A DNA stretch of 53,193 nucleotides from Rubrivivax sp. (lineage in GTDB: Bacteria > Pseudomonadota > Gammaproteobacteria > Burkholderiales > Burkholderiaceae_C): NCBI GenBank assembly GCA_021300575.1, contig JAJTDM010000044.1:1-53193 (forward strand). The letters are read 5' to 3'. Position 1 is the stretch's first letter. Every line of letters starts with the position of its first letter. The notes beneath the pieces are model-generated. The model did not search any database and was not told where the DNA came from. It saw only the letters and a program-made list of their open reading frames with translations. Made by a program: the position numbers and the translations under genes. Below are positions 28,952 to 41,514 of this stretch, piece after piece.

Positions 28952-30175
28952 TCAAACGGGCTGGGTGGCCAGCCGGCGAGCAATGTCCTGCACCAAGCTC
29001 CGCGCCAGGGTGAGCTTGTCGGCGCGCGGCATCTCGGTCTCGCCGGTGTCGTCCACCAGCACCAGTACGTTGTCGTCTTGGCCGAAGGTGGCGGGCCCGT
29101 GGTTGGCCACGATCAGCGGCACGCCCTTGCGCAGGCGCTTCTCGCGCGCATGGCGCACCACCTCGTGGCTCTCGGCCGCAAAGCCCACGCAATAGGGCCG
29201 CCGCTCTGCCGGCAGTCGGGCCACCGCGGCCAGGATGTCGGGGTTCTCGGTCATCTCGAAGGCAGGCACCCGCCCTGAACCGTCCTTCTTGATCTTCTGC
29301 TGCGCGGCACTGACCGGGCGCCAGTCGGCCACGGCGGCGGTGGCGATGAACAGATCTTGCGCTGGGGCCACAGCCATCACCGCCGCATGCATCTGCTCGG
29401 CACTCTGCACGTCAATGCGTGTCACCCCAGCCGGGGTGGGCAGGTGCACCGGCCCGGCCACCAGCGTGACGTCGGCGCCGGCCTCGGCCGCTGCGCGCGC
29501 GATGGCAAAGCCCATCTTGCCGCTGGACAGGTTGGTGATGCCCCGCACCGGGTCCAGCGCCTCGAAGGTGGGGCCTGCAGTCACCAGCACGCGCTGCCCC
29601 TTCAACACCTTGGGCTGAAAGAAGGCGCTGACCGCATCGCGCAGATCCTGCGGCTCCAGCATGCGGCCGTCGCCCGTCTCACCACAGGCCTGTGCCCCGT
29701 GGCCCGGACCCAGCAGCCCAGCGCCATCGGCCACCACCTGGGCCACGTTGCGTTGCGTGGCCGGATGCGACCACATCTCGCGGTTCATCGCCGGGGCCAG
29801 CAGCAGCGCGCAGCGCTCGCGCGGCCGGGCCAGGCACAGCAGGGCCAGCAGTTCGGATGCGCGGCCCTGCGCCAGTTGCGCGATGAAGTCGGCGCTGGCG
29901 GGCGCGACGATGAGCGCGTCAGCCTCGCGCGAGAGGTCGATGTGCGCCATGTTGGCCGGGGCACGGGCATCCCACTGATCCGTGATGACCGGGCGGCCCG
30001 TCAGGGCCTGCATGGTCACGGGCGTGATGAAGCGGCAGGCGGCCTCCGTCATCACCACCTGCACGGTGGCGCCGGCCTTGACCAGTTCTCGCGCCAGTTC
30101 CGCCGACTTGTAGCAGGCGATGCCGCCAGACAGCCCGAGCACCAGGTGCCGGCCTTGAAGGTCGAGTCTTGCCAT
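28952..30175 (-). CDS. coaBC: Bifunctional phosphopantothenoylcysteine decarboxylase / phosphopantothenate-cysteine ligase
   Basis: Two consecutive steps of coenzyme A synthesis. ATG at 30175 gives 407 residues. The N-terminal flavoprotein CoaC half has LGLSGGIACYKSAEL, the active-site His in NMAHIDLSR and the APAMNREMW motif. The C-terminal CoaB half begins at RVLVTAGPTFEALDPVRGITN and contains ATAAVADWRP and KIKKD. No lesion is seen. Confidence 0.96.
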   Translation of the reverse strand: MARLDLQGRHLVLGLSGGIACYKSAELARELVKAGATVQVVMTEAACRFITPVTMQALTGRPVITDQWDARAPANMAHIDLSREADALIVAPASADFIAQLAQGRASELLALLCLARPRERCALLLAPAMNREMWSHPATQRNVAQVVADGAGLLGPGHGAQACGETGDGRMLEPQDLRDAVSAFFQPKVLKGQRVLVTAGPTFEALDPVRGITNLSSGKMGFAIARAAAEAGADVTLVAGPVHLPTPAGVTRIDVQSAEQMHAAVMAVAPAQDLFIATAAVADWRPVSAAQQKIKKDGSGRVPAFEMTENPDILAAVARLPAERRPYCVGFAAESHEVVRHAREKRLRKGVPLIVANHGPATFGQDDNVLVLVDDTGETEMPRADKLTLARSLVQDIARRLATQPV

Positions 30176-30310
30176 CACGCGAAACAGCTCCCTGTGGTGG
30201 AACCCATGACTGTAGCCCTGCCGCACAGGAAATCGCAGGCGGCCCTGGCCGTCCTTGGCCGTGCTCGGTCTTCCCTGGCGAACGATGCTGGTGGCCCATG
30301 GCCAACGCCG

Positions 30311-30700
30311 TCAACAGGCCGCCAGCACAAGACCCATGCCTCCTGCCGCGGCCGCCAGCCTCAAGTCGTAGGTGGCCAGACCCATCTCCAGCCCTTGCAA
30401 CTGCAGAAAAGCCAAGGTTGCAAGATGCAACGCATCGAGCGTGCGCACGGGCTGCGGGAAAGGTGACAACGCACGGTCGAGAACCTGCGGGGCCATCTCC
30501 ACCAGGCTGACACGGTCGAGGAGGCTGCGGGCAGCCTCCCCGTGGGAGAGCCAGGCGCCACGGGCGTGCACCCGGTTGAGCACCTCGTACTCCAGCAGCC
30601 GACTGGACGCCAAGCGCTGGTTCCAGAATGCATCGGGAGGTGAGCGATCCTCGGCAAACAGCCGGGCCAGCAGCACCGAGGTGTCAAGGTAAACGATCAA
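30311..30700 (-). CDS. vapC: PIN-domain toxin (VapC type)
   Basis: Probable ribonuclease toxin. It has 129 residues. The four acidic positions of the PIN fold are present: Asp6 (MIVYLDTSVLL), Glu37 or Glu39 (LLEYEVLNRV), Asp89 (TLDALHLAT) and Asp112 (ATYDLRLAAAA). It starts with TTG inside the antitoxin stop (TTGA), so it is translationally coupled to the upstream Phd-like gene. The target RNA is unknown. Confidence 0.85.
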   Translation of the reverse strand: MIVYLDTSVLLARLFAEDRSPPDAFWNQRLASSRLLEYEVLNRVHARGAWLSHGEAARSLLDRVSLVEMAPQVLDRALSPFPQPVRTLDALHLATLAFLQLQGLEMGLATYDLRLAAAAGGMGLVLAAC

Positions 30701-30990
30701 CGCTCGGCCCGGCTGTCGGCAAGATCTCTCAGCACCTCCTCCAGGGTAGCCAAGGGCCGCTGAGTGGGCAGGCGAGAACCTGGTACGGCCTTCGGCGGGC
30801 TCATGACACCTTGCCGCATCAACTCACCGAGCCGTTGGTCTTCCTCCGACGCGTCATCCCGTACGCGGGGGGCGATCAGTTCCGCCACCACGCGGCCCCG
30901 GTCGGTCACGAGCACAGTCTGCCCAGCGGATACGGCACGGACGTACTCGCTGAGGCGGTTCTTCAACGTTTTGATACCTACCTCGTTCAT
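30697..30990 (-). CDS. Phd/YefM-family antitoxin
   Basis: Antitoxin of the PIN toxin that follows. From ATG 30990 it has 97 residues. The N-terminal DNA-binding fold is typical (GIKTLKNRLSEYVRAVSAGQ, then VLVTDRGRVVAELIAP). The C-terminal part is flexible and would wrap the toxin (ATLEEVLRDLADSRAE). A tandem 10-base repeat lies 10 bases before the start and may be its operator. Confidence 0.85.
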   Translation of the reverse strand: MNEVGIKTLKNRLSEYVRAVSAGQTVLVTDRGRVVAELIAPRVRDDASEEDQRLGELMRQGVMSPPKAVPGSRLPTQRPLATLEEVLRDLADSRAER

Positions 30991-30999
30991 GGCCACAAT

Positions 31000-31019
31000 G
31001 TAGCTACTGGTGGCTACTG
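31000..31019. promoter_or_regulatory. Tandem 10-base repeat, probable operator of the toxin-antitoxin pair
   Basis: GTAGCTACTG followed directly by GTGGCTACTG: two copies, 9 of 10 bases identical, one helical turn apart, 10 bases ahead of the antitoxin ATG. The first copy contains the palindrome GTAGCTAC. Autoregulation by the antitoxin is the usual mode for this family; binding here is inferred. Confidence 0.5.
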
Positions 31020-31220
31020 AGTCAAACCTTCCTGCCGGTAATCTGGATCCCCACGCCGCCGCCTGGTCCAACGCGGCGGTGACGCTCGCGACATCTGCTG
31101 GTTGGCGAGGATGCGGCGGTAGGCACTGGCTTGAGGGTCGCCAGCGGCACGGACAGCGGCCAGCAAGTTGCGGTCGCTTATCCAGGCCAGCGCCCTGACG
31201 CGCAGATTGACGGTTGCCAC
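31014..31220 (-). CDS. Possible small ORF after the UPF0149 gene
   Basis: A 68-codon frame from GTG 31220 starts just past the UPF0149 stop and ends inside the repeat before the antitoxin. The first 45 residues look protein-like (RVRALAWISDRNLLAAVRAA, then DPQASAYRRILANQQ, probably helical), the rest is Arg-rich. There is no family match I recognise. It could be the remnant of a gene or only noise in the 234-base gap. Confidence 0.2.
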   Translation of the reverse strand: MATVNLRVRALAWISDRNLLAAVRAAGDPQASAYRRILANQQMSRASPPRWTRRRRGDPDYRQEGLTQ

Positions 31221-31224
31221 GCTC

Positions 31225-32019
31225 TCATGCCCCGTGGCACTTCTTGTACTTGCGCCCGCTACCGCAGTGGCAGGGGTCATTGCGCCCGGGCGTCTCAGCC
31301 ACTCGCAGCGGGGCCCGCTTGGGCGGGTGGTCGATCCACCACACACGAAGGTCCTGCACCGCAAAGCAGGCCTCGTCGACGAGTTCGTCGCGCGTGGGGT
31401 CGGCCTCTTTCCAGCCCTTGGCGGCGAAGGTGCGGAACTCCTCGCTGCGTGGGTCCATCGCGAGCGCGGCCACGGTCTCCAGCAGTTCGCCGTAGATCTC
31501 GGCGTGCTCGTCATCAGGGTCGGCATCGGGCCAGTCGGCCGCGAAGTCTTCCAGCGCCCGGAAGAACCCCAGCGCCCAACTGGCGCCGGTGTGCAACTGG
31601 GCAGCATCTTCGGCCGTGCCCAGGCCCTCTTCCACCACCTGCGGGCGGGTGGTGTCGTCCCACACCTGCATCAGCGGCGCCAGTCGCAGCTGCTCAGGAT
31701 CGTCGAGCAAGGCTTCGGGATCGAGGTGCGAAGGCGCGCTCGAATGCGTCGCCACACATCCGCGGCAAGACCTCGTCAGGCGGGACCGCACGCCAGCTGG
31801 CCGCCACCGCCGTCAGGTAACCATCCACCCACTCGGTGTGCAGGTTGTCGTCAAAGCCGGCCAGGCGCCGGCAGACATCGTCGAAGGCCTCGACGATGGG
31901 GTCCTGCGGTTCCTGGGAAGCAAGCCCCGGTGCGTCGACGGTTTCGATGGTTTCGATCAGCTCGGCCGCCTGCTCGGGCTTGGCGGCCCCGCTCGGTGCG
32001 GCGGGTTCGTCTTGCGGGC

Positions 32020-32023
<4 letters not shown>
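31225..32023 (-). pseudogene. UPF0149 (YecA/YgfB-like) protein with SEC-C motif, frameshifted
   Basis: The first part (TTG 32023, overlapping the alaS stop as TTGA) encodes a UPF0149 N-terminal domain: [31 protein letters not shown] and [13 protein letters not shown]. The frame then breaks near 31724-31730 and continues in another frame at [20 protein letters not shown], through [33 protein letters not shown] and a C-terminal SEC-C zinc motif, [19 protein letters not shown]. The joint seems to lack about 20 residues usually found between AFERAFADP and LDPEALL in relatives, so a deletion rather than a one-base slip is likely. Function of the family is unknown. Confidence 0.8.
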
Positions 32024-34659
<2,636 letters not shown>

Positions 34660-34678
34660 GGGGAACTCGGGGTCACGT

Positions 34679-34696
34679 AATGTTCAGGGAATGTTC
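34679..34696. repeat. Direct repeat in the alaS leader
   Basis: Minus strand GAACATT-CCCT-GAACATT: two identical heptamers with an 11-base period, 20-37 bases before the alaS ATG. Spacing of one turn suggests a protein site, but this is short enough to be chance. Confidence 0.3.
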
Positions 34697-34764
34697 GAGC
34701 AGGGGGGTGCAAGATCTGCCGCCGGGCACCCATCAAGGATGAGCGCAGGCCGCCGGATACAAGG

Positions 34765-35509
<745 letters not shown>

Positions 35510-35589
35510 GTTCCACCCACTGCCCGCGTAGGTCGGGCCCGACGCCTTAGCATTCCGGGTTTGCCGGACATCAACAGGACCCCAGACCC

Positions 35590-36783
35590 ATGGCCAACGC
35601 CTCCAAGACCTCCGCCAAATTCCAGTGGGAAGACCCGTTCCACCTCGACGCCCAGCTCACCGACGACGAGCGTGCCGTCAGCGAAGCCGCCCGCGCCTAC
35701 TGCCAGGAGAAGCTGGCGCCGCGGGTGCAACTGGCCTTCCGCAACGAATACACGGACATCTCCATCTTTCGCGAGATGGGCGAACTGGGCCTGCTGGGCC
35801 CCACCATCCCCGAGCAATACGGCGGCGCTGGCCTGAACTACGTGTGCTACGGCCTGGTGGCGCGCGAGGTGGAGCGCGTGGACTCGGGCTATCGCTCCAT
35901 GATGAGCGTGCAGAGCTCGCTGGTGATGCTGCCGATCTTCGAGTTCGGCACTGAAGCGCAGAGGCAGAAGTACCTGCCCAAGCTCGCCACAGGCGAGTGG
36001 ATCGGCTGCTTCGGCCTGACCGAGCCCAACCACGGCAGCGACCCCGGCAGCATGATCACCCGCGCCCGCAAGGTGCCCGGTGGCTACAGCCTGAGCGGCA
36101 GCAAGATGTGGATCTCCAACTCGCCTTTCGCCGATGTCTTCGTGGTCTGGGCCAAGGATGACGAGGGCGCCATCCGCGGCTTCGTGCTGGAGAAGGGCTG
36201 GAAGGGCCTGTCGGCCCCGGCCATCCACGGCAAGGTGGGCCTGCGCGCCTCCACCACGGGCGAGATCGTGATGGACGAGGTGTTCTGCCCCGAGGAGAAC
36301 GCCTTCCCCGAGGTGCGCGGCCTGAAGGGCCCCTTCACCTGCCTGAACAGCGCGCGCTACGGCATTGCCTGGGGAGCGCTGGGTGCGGCCGAGGACTGCT
36401 TCCACCGCGCGCGCCAGTACGTGCTGGACCGCCAGCAGTTCGGCCGGCCGCTGGCCGCCAACCAACTGATCCAGAAGAAGCTGGCCGACATGCTGACCGA
36501 GATCAGCCTGGGCCTGCAGGGCTGCCTGCGCCTGGGCCGCATGAAGGACGAGGGCACGGCCGCCGTGGAGATCACCTCCATCCTCAAGCGCAATTCCTGC
36601 GGCAAGGCCCTGGACATCGCCCGCATGGCGCGCGACATGATGGGCGGCAACGGCATCAGTGACGAGTACGGCGTGGCCCGGCACCTGGTGAACCTGGAAG
36701 TGGTGAACACCTACGAGGGCACGCACGACATCCACGCGCTGATCCTCGGCCGGGCCATCACCGGCATCCAGGCGTTCCAATGA
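35590..36783 (+). CDS. gcdH: Glutaryl-CoA dehydrogenase
   Basis: FAD enzyme that oxidises and decarboxylates glutaryl-CoA to crotonyl-CoA. It has 397 residues. The acyl-CoA dehydrogenase domains are complete: [32 protein letters not shown], the flavin-binding [18 protein letters not shown], and the catalytic Glu376 in [16 protein letters not shown]. The N-terminus ([18 protein letters not shown]) is characteristic of GcdH rather than other acyl-CoA dehydrogenases. The next gene overlaps by 4 bases. Confidence 0.93.
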   Translation: MANASKTSAKFQWEDPFHLDAQLTDDERAVSEAARAYCQEKLAPRVQLAFRNEYTDISIFREMGELGLLGPTIPEQYGGAGLNYVCYGLVAREVERVDSGYRSMMSVQSSLVMLPIFEFGTEAQRQKYLPKLATGEWIGCFGLTEPNHGSDPGSMITRARKVPGGYSLSGSKMWISNSPFADVFVVWAKDDEGAIRGFVLEKGWKGLSAPAIHGKVGLRASTTGEIVMDEVFCPEENAFPEVRGLKGPFTCLNSARYGIAWGALGAAEDCFHRARQYVLDRQQFGRPLAANQLIQKKLADMLTEISLGLQGCLRLGRMKDEGTAAVEITSILKRNSCGKALDIARMARDMMGGNGISDEYGVARHLVNLEVVNTYEGTHDIHALILGRAITGIQAFQ

Positions 36784-37967
36784 CGGCTGCCGCACCTGCA
36801 CCGCTGGCGGGCGTCCGCGTCCTGGACCTGTCGCGTGTGCTGGCCGGCCCCTGGTGCGGCCAGTTGCTGGCCGACTACGGCGCCGACGTCATCAAGGTGG
36901 AGCGCCCCGGCAGCGGCGACGACACGCGCGGCTGGGGCCCGCCCTACTGGGGTGACGCCGCCCAGGGCATGGCGGCCTATTACCTCAGCACCAACCGCGG
37001 CAAGCGCTCCATCGCCATCGACATCGCCAGCGCTGAAGGCGCGGCCCTGGTGCGGCGCCTGGCCCAGGACGCCGACGTGCTGCTGGAGAACTACAAGGTC
37101 GGGCAACTCGCCAAGTACGGCCTGGACCACGCCAGCCTGTCGGCCCTGAACCCGCGCCTGGTGTATTGCTCGGTCACCGGCTACGGTCAGGACGGCCCTT
37201 ACGCGCAGGCCGCGGGCTACGACTTCGCCATCCAGGCCACGGGCGGGCTGATGAGCGTCACGGGCGAGAAAGAAGGCACGCCGGGCAGCGAGCCGCAGAA
37301 GGTGGGCGTGGCCGTGAGCGACCTGTTCACGGGCGTGTATGCCTCAGGCGCCGTGATGGCCGCGCTGATCGAGCGCGGACGCACCGGCCGCGGGCGCCAC
37401 ATCGACGCCGCGCTGCTGGACGTGCAGGTGGCCATGACCAGCCAGCAGGCCAGCAACTACATGCACAGCGGCAAGACGCCGCAGCGCATGGGCAACGCCC
37501 ACGTCAACATCGTGCCCTACCAGGTGTTTGCCACGAAAGACGGCCACATCGTCATCGCGGTCGGCAACGACGGCCAGTTCGAGCGCTTCTGCACCCTGGC
37601 CGGCCACCCCGAGGTGGCGGCGGACCCGCGCTACGCGCGCAACTCCAGCCGCGTGGAGCGCCGCGCCGAACTGGTGCCGGTGATGGCCGCCTGGATGCTG
37701 GAGCGCACCACGGCGCAATGGGTGGCGCTGCTGGAACCCCACGCCGTGCCCTGCGCGCCCATCCTGTCCATCCCGGACGCGCTGGCCCACCCCCAGGTGG
37801 TGGCGCGCGGCATGCGGGTGGAAACAGGCGGCATCCCCATGCTGGCCACGCCCATGCGCTTTGACGGCCAGCGGCCCGTGGCGCCACTGGCCCCGCCCCG
37901 GCTGGACGAGCACGGCGATGCGATACGCCGGGCACTGGCCGGCCAAATGGGCTGGCCTGCGCCCTGA
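36780..37967 (+). CDS. CaiB/BaiF family III CoA-transferase (probable glutarate CoA-transferase)
   Basis: Moves CoA between carboxylic acids. It has 395 residues. Family features are [20 protein letters not shown] at the start, the [16 protein letters not shown] segment containing the usual catalytic Asp region, [11 protein letters not shown] and the [15 protein letters not shown] motif. ATGA overlap with gcdH suggests that its job is to activate glutarate for GcdH; the acceptor is inferred from context only. Confidence 0.87.
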   Translation: MTAAAPAPLAGVRVLDLSRVLAGPWCGQLLADYGADVIKVERPGSGDDTRGWGPPYWGDAAQGMAAYYLSTNRGKRSIAIDIASAEGAALVRRLAQDADVLLENYKVGQLAKYGLDHASLSALNPRLVYCSVTGYGQDGPYAQAAGYDFAIQATGGLMSVTGEKEGTPGSEPQKVGVAVSDLFTGVYASGAVMAALIERGRTGRGRHIDAALLDVQVAMTSQQASNYMHSGKTPQRMGNAHVNIVPYQVFATKDGHIVIAVGNDGQFERFCTLAGHPEVAADPRYARNSSRVERRAELVPVMAAWMLERTTAQWVALLEPHAVPCAPILSIPDALAHPQVVARGMRVETGGIPMLATPMRFDGQRPVAPLAPPRLDEHGDAIRRALAGQMGWPAP

Positions 37968-38103
37968 GCGCCTCAGCACTCATCCCTCGATTCACCGCCG
38001 GTCACCTGCCCCACCCGCACCGTCATCGCTTGCGCCGAGGCACAGCACGCGCCTGAACGTCACCTTGAACTTCACCTTGCACTCCTGATCGAGCAACCCA
38101 ACC

Positions 38104-39582
38104 ATGACCACCGTCGCCTCACCACTTTCCGGCCTGAACGACCCCACCCTGCTGAAGACCGATGGGCTGATCGACGGCCAGTGGGTCAGCGGCAGCAGCC
38201 GCTTCGCCGTGCACGACCCTGCCACGGGCGGGCACCTGGCCGACGTGGCCAACCTGGGCGCGGAACATGCGCAGGCCGCCATCGCCGCCGCCGACAAGGC
38301 CTGGCCGGCCTGGCGCGCCAAGACCGCCAAGGAGCGCGCCGGCATCCTGATGAAGTGGTACGCGCTGCTGCACCAGCACGCGGATGACCTGGCGCGCATC
38401 ATGACCGCCGAGCAAGGCAAGCCCCTGACCGAGGCGCGCGGCGAGGTGGTCTACGGCGCCAGCTTCGTAGAGTGGTTTGCCGAGGAAGCCAAGCGCGTCT
38501 ATGGCGAAACCATCCCCACCACCGACCCCACCAAGCGCTACCTGGTGCTCAAGCAGCCCGTGGGCGTGTGCGCGGCCATCACGCCGTGGAACTTCCCCAT
38601 CGCCATGATCACGCGCAAGGTGGCGCCGGCGCTGGCCGCTGGCTGCCCCGTGGTCATCAAGCCGGCCGAAGCCACGCCGCTCTCAGCGCTGGCCTGTGCC
38701 GAACTCGCCCTGCGCGCGGGCATGCCGCCCGGGGTGCTGAACGTGCTGAGCGCCGACGCGCAGCGCTCCATCGCCATCGGCCATGTGCTGTGCGAGAGCG
38801 ACGTGGTGCGCCACCTGTCCTTCACCGGCTCCACCGAGGTGGGCCGCATCCTGGCTGCGCAGTGCGCACCCACCATCAAGAAGATCAGCCTCGAACTCGG
38901 CGGCAATGCGCCCTTCATCGTCTTCGATGACGCCGACATAGACAGCGCCGTCGAGGGCGCCATGGTCAGCAAGTACCGCAACGCCGGCCAGACCTGCGTG
39001 TGCGCCAACCGCCTGTACGTGCAGGAAGGCGTGTACGACGCCTTCGTCAGCAAGCTCGCTGCCAAGGCCGGTGGCATCAAGGTGGGCAACGGCTTCGAGG
39101 CGGGCGTGAACCAGGGCCCGATGATCGACGCGCAGGCCATGGCCAAGGTGCAGACCCATGTGGCCGATGCAGTGGCCCAGGGCGCGCGCGTGGTCACCGG
39201 TGGTCAGCCCATCGGCGACCGGTTCTACACCCCCACCGTGTTGGCCGATGTGACGTCGCAGATGCTGTGCGCCCGCGAAGAGACCTTCGGCCCCGTGGCC
39301 CCGGTGTTCCGCTTCAAGACCGAGGCCGAGGCCATCGCCCTGGCCAACGCCACGGAGTTCGGCCTGGCCAGCTACTTCTACAGCCGCGACATCGGCCGCA
39401 TCTTCCGCGTGGCCGAGGCCCTGGAGTACGGCATGGTGGGCATCAACACCGGCCTGATCTCCACCGCCGAGGTGCCGTTTGGCGGCGTGAAGCAGTCAGG
39501 CCTGGGGCGCGAGGGCTCGCGCCACGGCATCGAGGACTACGTGGAGATGAAGTACCTGGCCCTGGGCGACCTGCACAAATGA
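38104..39582 (+). CDS. gabD: NAD(P)-dependent succinate/glutarate-semialdehyde dehydrogenase
   Basis: Aldehyde dehydrogenase of the GabD/DavD group. It has 492 residues. PWNFPIAMITRK, FTGSTEVGR, the general base Glu264 (SLELGGNAP) and nucleophile Cys298 (GQTCVC) are present. The C-terminal PFGGVKQSGLGREGS and GIEDYVEMKYL are typical. Given gcdH and the CoA-transferase before it (136-base gap), glutarate semialdehyde from lysine breakdown is a reasonable substrate, but succinate semialdehyde cannot be excluded. Confidence 0.88.
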   Translation: MTTVASPLSGLNDPTLLKTDGLIDGQWVSGSSRFAVHDPATGGHLADVANLGAEHAQAAIAAADKAWPAWRAKTAKERAGILMKWYALLHQHADDLARIMTAEQGKPLTEARGEVVYGASFVEWFAEEAKRVYGETIPTTDPTKRYLVLKQPVGVCAAITPWNFPIAMITRKVAPALAAGCPVVIKPAEATPLSALACAELALRAGMPPGVLNVLSADAQRSIAIGHVLCESDVVRHLSFTGSTEVGRILAAQCAPTIKKISLELGGNAPFIVFDDADIDSAVEGAMVSKYRNAGQTCVCANRLYVQEGVYDAFVSKLAAKAGGIKVGNGFEAGVNQGPMIDAQAMAKVQTHVADAVAQGARVVTGGQPIGDRFYTPTVLADVTSQMLCAREETFGPVAPVFRFKTEAEAIALANATEFGLASYFYSRDIGRIFRVAEALEYGMVGINTGLISTAEVPFGGVKQSGLGREGSRHGIEDYVEMKYLALGDLHK

Positions 39583-39584
39583 CA

Positions 39585-39619
39585 ACGGCCGCACCCGATG
39601 CACATCGGGGTGCGGCCGT
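39585..39619. terminator. Hairpin between gabD and tRNA-Gly
   Basis: A 16-base stem (ACGGCCGCACCCGATG with CATCGGGGTGCGGCCGT, one bulged G) starts right after the gabD stop. On the minus strand it is followed by TTGTCATTTG, so it may end the tRNA transcript; it could also end gabD mRNA. Confidence 0.6.
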
Positions 39620-39642
39620 GATCAGGCACGAAGCCAAGCAAT

Positions 39643-39716
39643 TGGAGCGGGTGAAGGGAATCGAACCCTCGTATGAAGCTTGGGAAGCTGCCGTTCTACC
39701 ATTGAACTACACCCGC
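39643..39716 (-). tRNA. tRNA-Gly (anticodon CCC)
   Basis: Minus strand: a 74-base cloverleaf with GCGGGTG acceptor arm, D arm TAGTTCAATGGTAGAA, anticodon loop TTCCCAA, T arm GAGGGTTCGATTCCCTT and an encoded CCA end. It closely resembles the Gly(CCC) tRNA of other proteobacteria. One C-U mismatch is seen in the anticodon stem. Confidence 0.95.
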
Positions 39717-39764
39717 AGGGAAGCGCGATTGTAGCGACCGGCCCGAACCCCTCCGACCCACGTT

Positions 39765-40487
39765 ATGAGTGACCAGACCCCGCAGCCTGACCAACAAGTG
39801 CAGCCCGCAGGCTCTGCCCCACGGGCGCCCATCAAGAGCTTCGTCAAGCGCGCGGGCCGCATGGGGTCCGGGCAACAGAGGGCCCTGGAAGCACTGGGTC
39901 CGCGCTATGTGGTGCCGTTCACGCAAGGGCCGCAGACCGACTGGGCCGCCATCTTCGGCCGCGCCGCCCCCACGGTGCTGGAAATCGGCTTTGGCATGGG
40001 TGGCGCCACGGCGGCCATCGCCGCTGCGCGGCCCGACACCAACTTCATCGGGGTGGAGGTCCACGAGCCGGGTGTGGGCGCCTTGCTGAAGCTGATCGAC
40101 GAGGGGTCCCTGCAGAACCTGCGCATCGTCCAACACGACGCGGTGGAGGTGCTGCGGCACATGGTGGCCCTACGGTCGCTGGCGGGCGTGCACATCTACT
40201 TCCCCGACCCCTGGCACAAGAAGCGGCATCACAAACGGCGCCTCATCCAACCCGGTTTTGTCAGCCAACTGGTGCGCTATCTCGCACCCGGCGGCTACCT
40301 GCACTGCGCCACCGACTGGGAGCCCTACGCGCAGCAGATGCTGGAGGTGCTCTCAGCCGAACCGCAGTTGCACAACACCAACGAAGGCTACGCGCCGCGC
40401 CCTGAATGGCGCCCGCTCACCAAGTTCGAGCATCGAGGCATGAAGCTTGGGCATGGGGTGTGGGATCTGCTGTTCACTGCTCGATGA
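39765..40487 (+). CDS. trmB: tRNA (guanine-N7)-methyltransferase
   Basis: Makes m7G46 in tRNA. It has 240 residues. SAM site [15 protein letters not shown], then [16 protein letters not shown], and the family mark [18 protein letters not shown] are present. The C-terminal [19 protein letters not shown] is typical. It starts 48 bases from the tRNA-Gly gene on the other strand. Confidence 0.95.
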   Translation: MSDQTPQPDQQVQPAGSAPRAPIKSFVKRAGRMGSGQQRALEALGPRYVVPFTQGPQTDWAAIFGRAAPTVLEIGFGMGGATAAIAAARPDTNFIGVEVHEPGVGALLKLIDEGSLQNLRIVQHDAVEVLRHMVALRSLAGVHIYFPDPWHKKRHHKRRLIQPGFVSQLVRYLAPGGYLHCATDWEPYAQQMLEVLSAEPQLHNTNEGYAPRPEWRPLTKFEHRGMKLGHGVWDLLFTAR

Positions 40488-40542
40488 GATAGCAGCAACA
40501 CCCCACTGCCCTCGCTACCACCGCACCTGGGCTCTGACGTTT

Positions 40543-41400
40543 TCAGGCCTTCCACTCCACCCAACCGGTGTACGCGGTCAGCAACACCACCAGGCCGAAG
40601 ATGATGCGGTACCAGGCGAACACCGTGAAGTCGTGCGTGGACACGTAGCGAATCAACCAGCGGATGCACAGCCAGGCGCTGAAGAAGGCGAAGACGGTGC
40701 CGATAGCGAACATGGGCAGATCTGACCACTGCAGCAGGTCTCGCTGCTTCCACACCGAGTAGGCGCCGGCGCCCATCAGCGTGGGGATGCCGAGGAAGAA
40801 GCTGAATTCGGTGGCGCACTTGCGGGAGAAGCCGAACATCATGGCGCCGATGATGGTGGCGCCCGAGCGGCTGGTACCGGGAATCAGCGCCAGGCACTGC
40901 ACCAGGCCCACCTTCAAGGCATCCAGGCGACTCATCTGGTCCACGGTCTCCACCCGGGCGCGGCGCGTGCCCTCGAGGTCACGCTCGCCAAACTGGGTTC
41001 GGTGGCGACGCTCCACCCACAGGATGATCAAGCCGCCCACGATGAAGGCCAGGGCCACCGGCACGGGATGAAAGAGGTGTTCCTTGACGATCTTGCCGAA
41101 CAACAGGCCCAGCACGGCCGCCGGCATGAAGGCCACCAGCAGGTTCAACGCAAAGCGCCGGGCCGCAGGCTCGGTGGCCAGCCCGGTGACCGTGGCGGCC
41201 AGGCGCTGGCGGTATTCCCAGATCACGGCCAGCATGGCGCCCGTCTGGATGGCGATCTCGAAGACTTTCGCGGTCTCGCCCGTGAAGTTCAGCAGCGAAC
41301 CGGCCAGGATCAGGTGCCCGGTGGACGAGATCGGCAGGAACTCCGTCAGGCCTTCGACGATGCCCATCAGGGCGGCCTTCAGGGCCAGGGTCCAGTCCAA
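40543..41400 (-). CDS. uppP: Undecaprenyl-diphosphatase UppP/BacA
   Basis: Integral membrane phosphatase that recycles the C55 lipid carrier for peptidoglycan and O-antigen synthesis. The family motifs [14 protein letters not shown] and [10 protein letters not shown] are present, with about eight membrane segments. GGAGA is seven bases before a TTG at 41400, giving 285 residues ([13 protein letters not shown] start). A GTG at 41418 is open too but has no ribosome binding site. Confidence 0.93.
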   Translation of the reverse strand: MDWTLALKAALMGIVEGLTEFLPISSTGHLILAGSLLNFTGETAKVFEIAIQTGAMLAVIWEYRQRLAATVTGLATEPAARRFALNLLVAFMPAAVLGLLFGKIVKEHLFHPVPVALAFIVGGLIILWVERRHRTQFGERDLEGTRRARVETVDQMSRLDALKVGLVQCLALIPGTSRSGATIIGAMMFGFSRKCATEFSFFLGIPTLMGAGAYSVWKQRDLLQWSDLPMFAIGTVFAFFSAWLCIRWLIRYVSTHDFTVFAWYRIIFGLVVLLTAYTGWVEWKA

Positions 41401-41514
41401 CAAGATCTCTCCTTGCACCCGGTGCGGCCCCGCGCGACGGCTTCACGATCCGGAAAATCGCGCATGCTACATTGACCAGACACCTGCGTACGGAGCCCGG
41501 AGCGCCTGTCCTCA

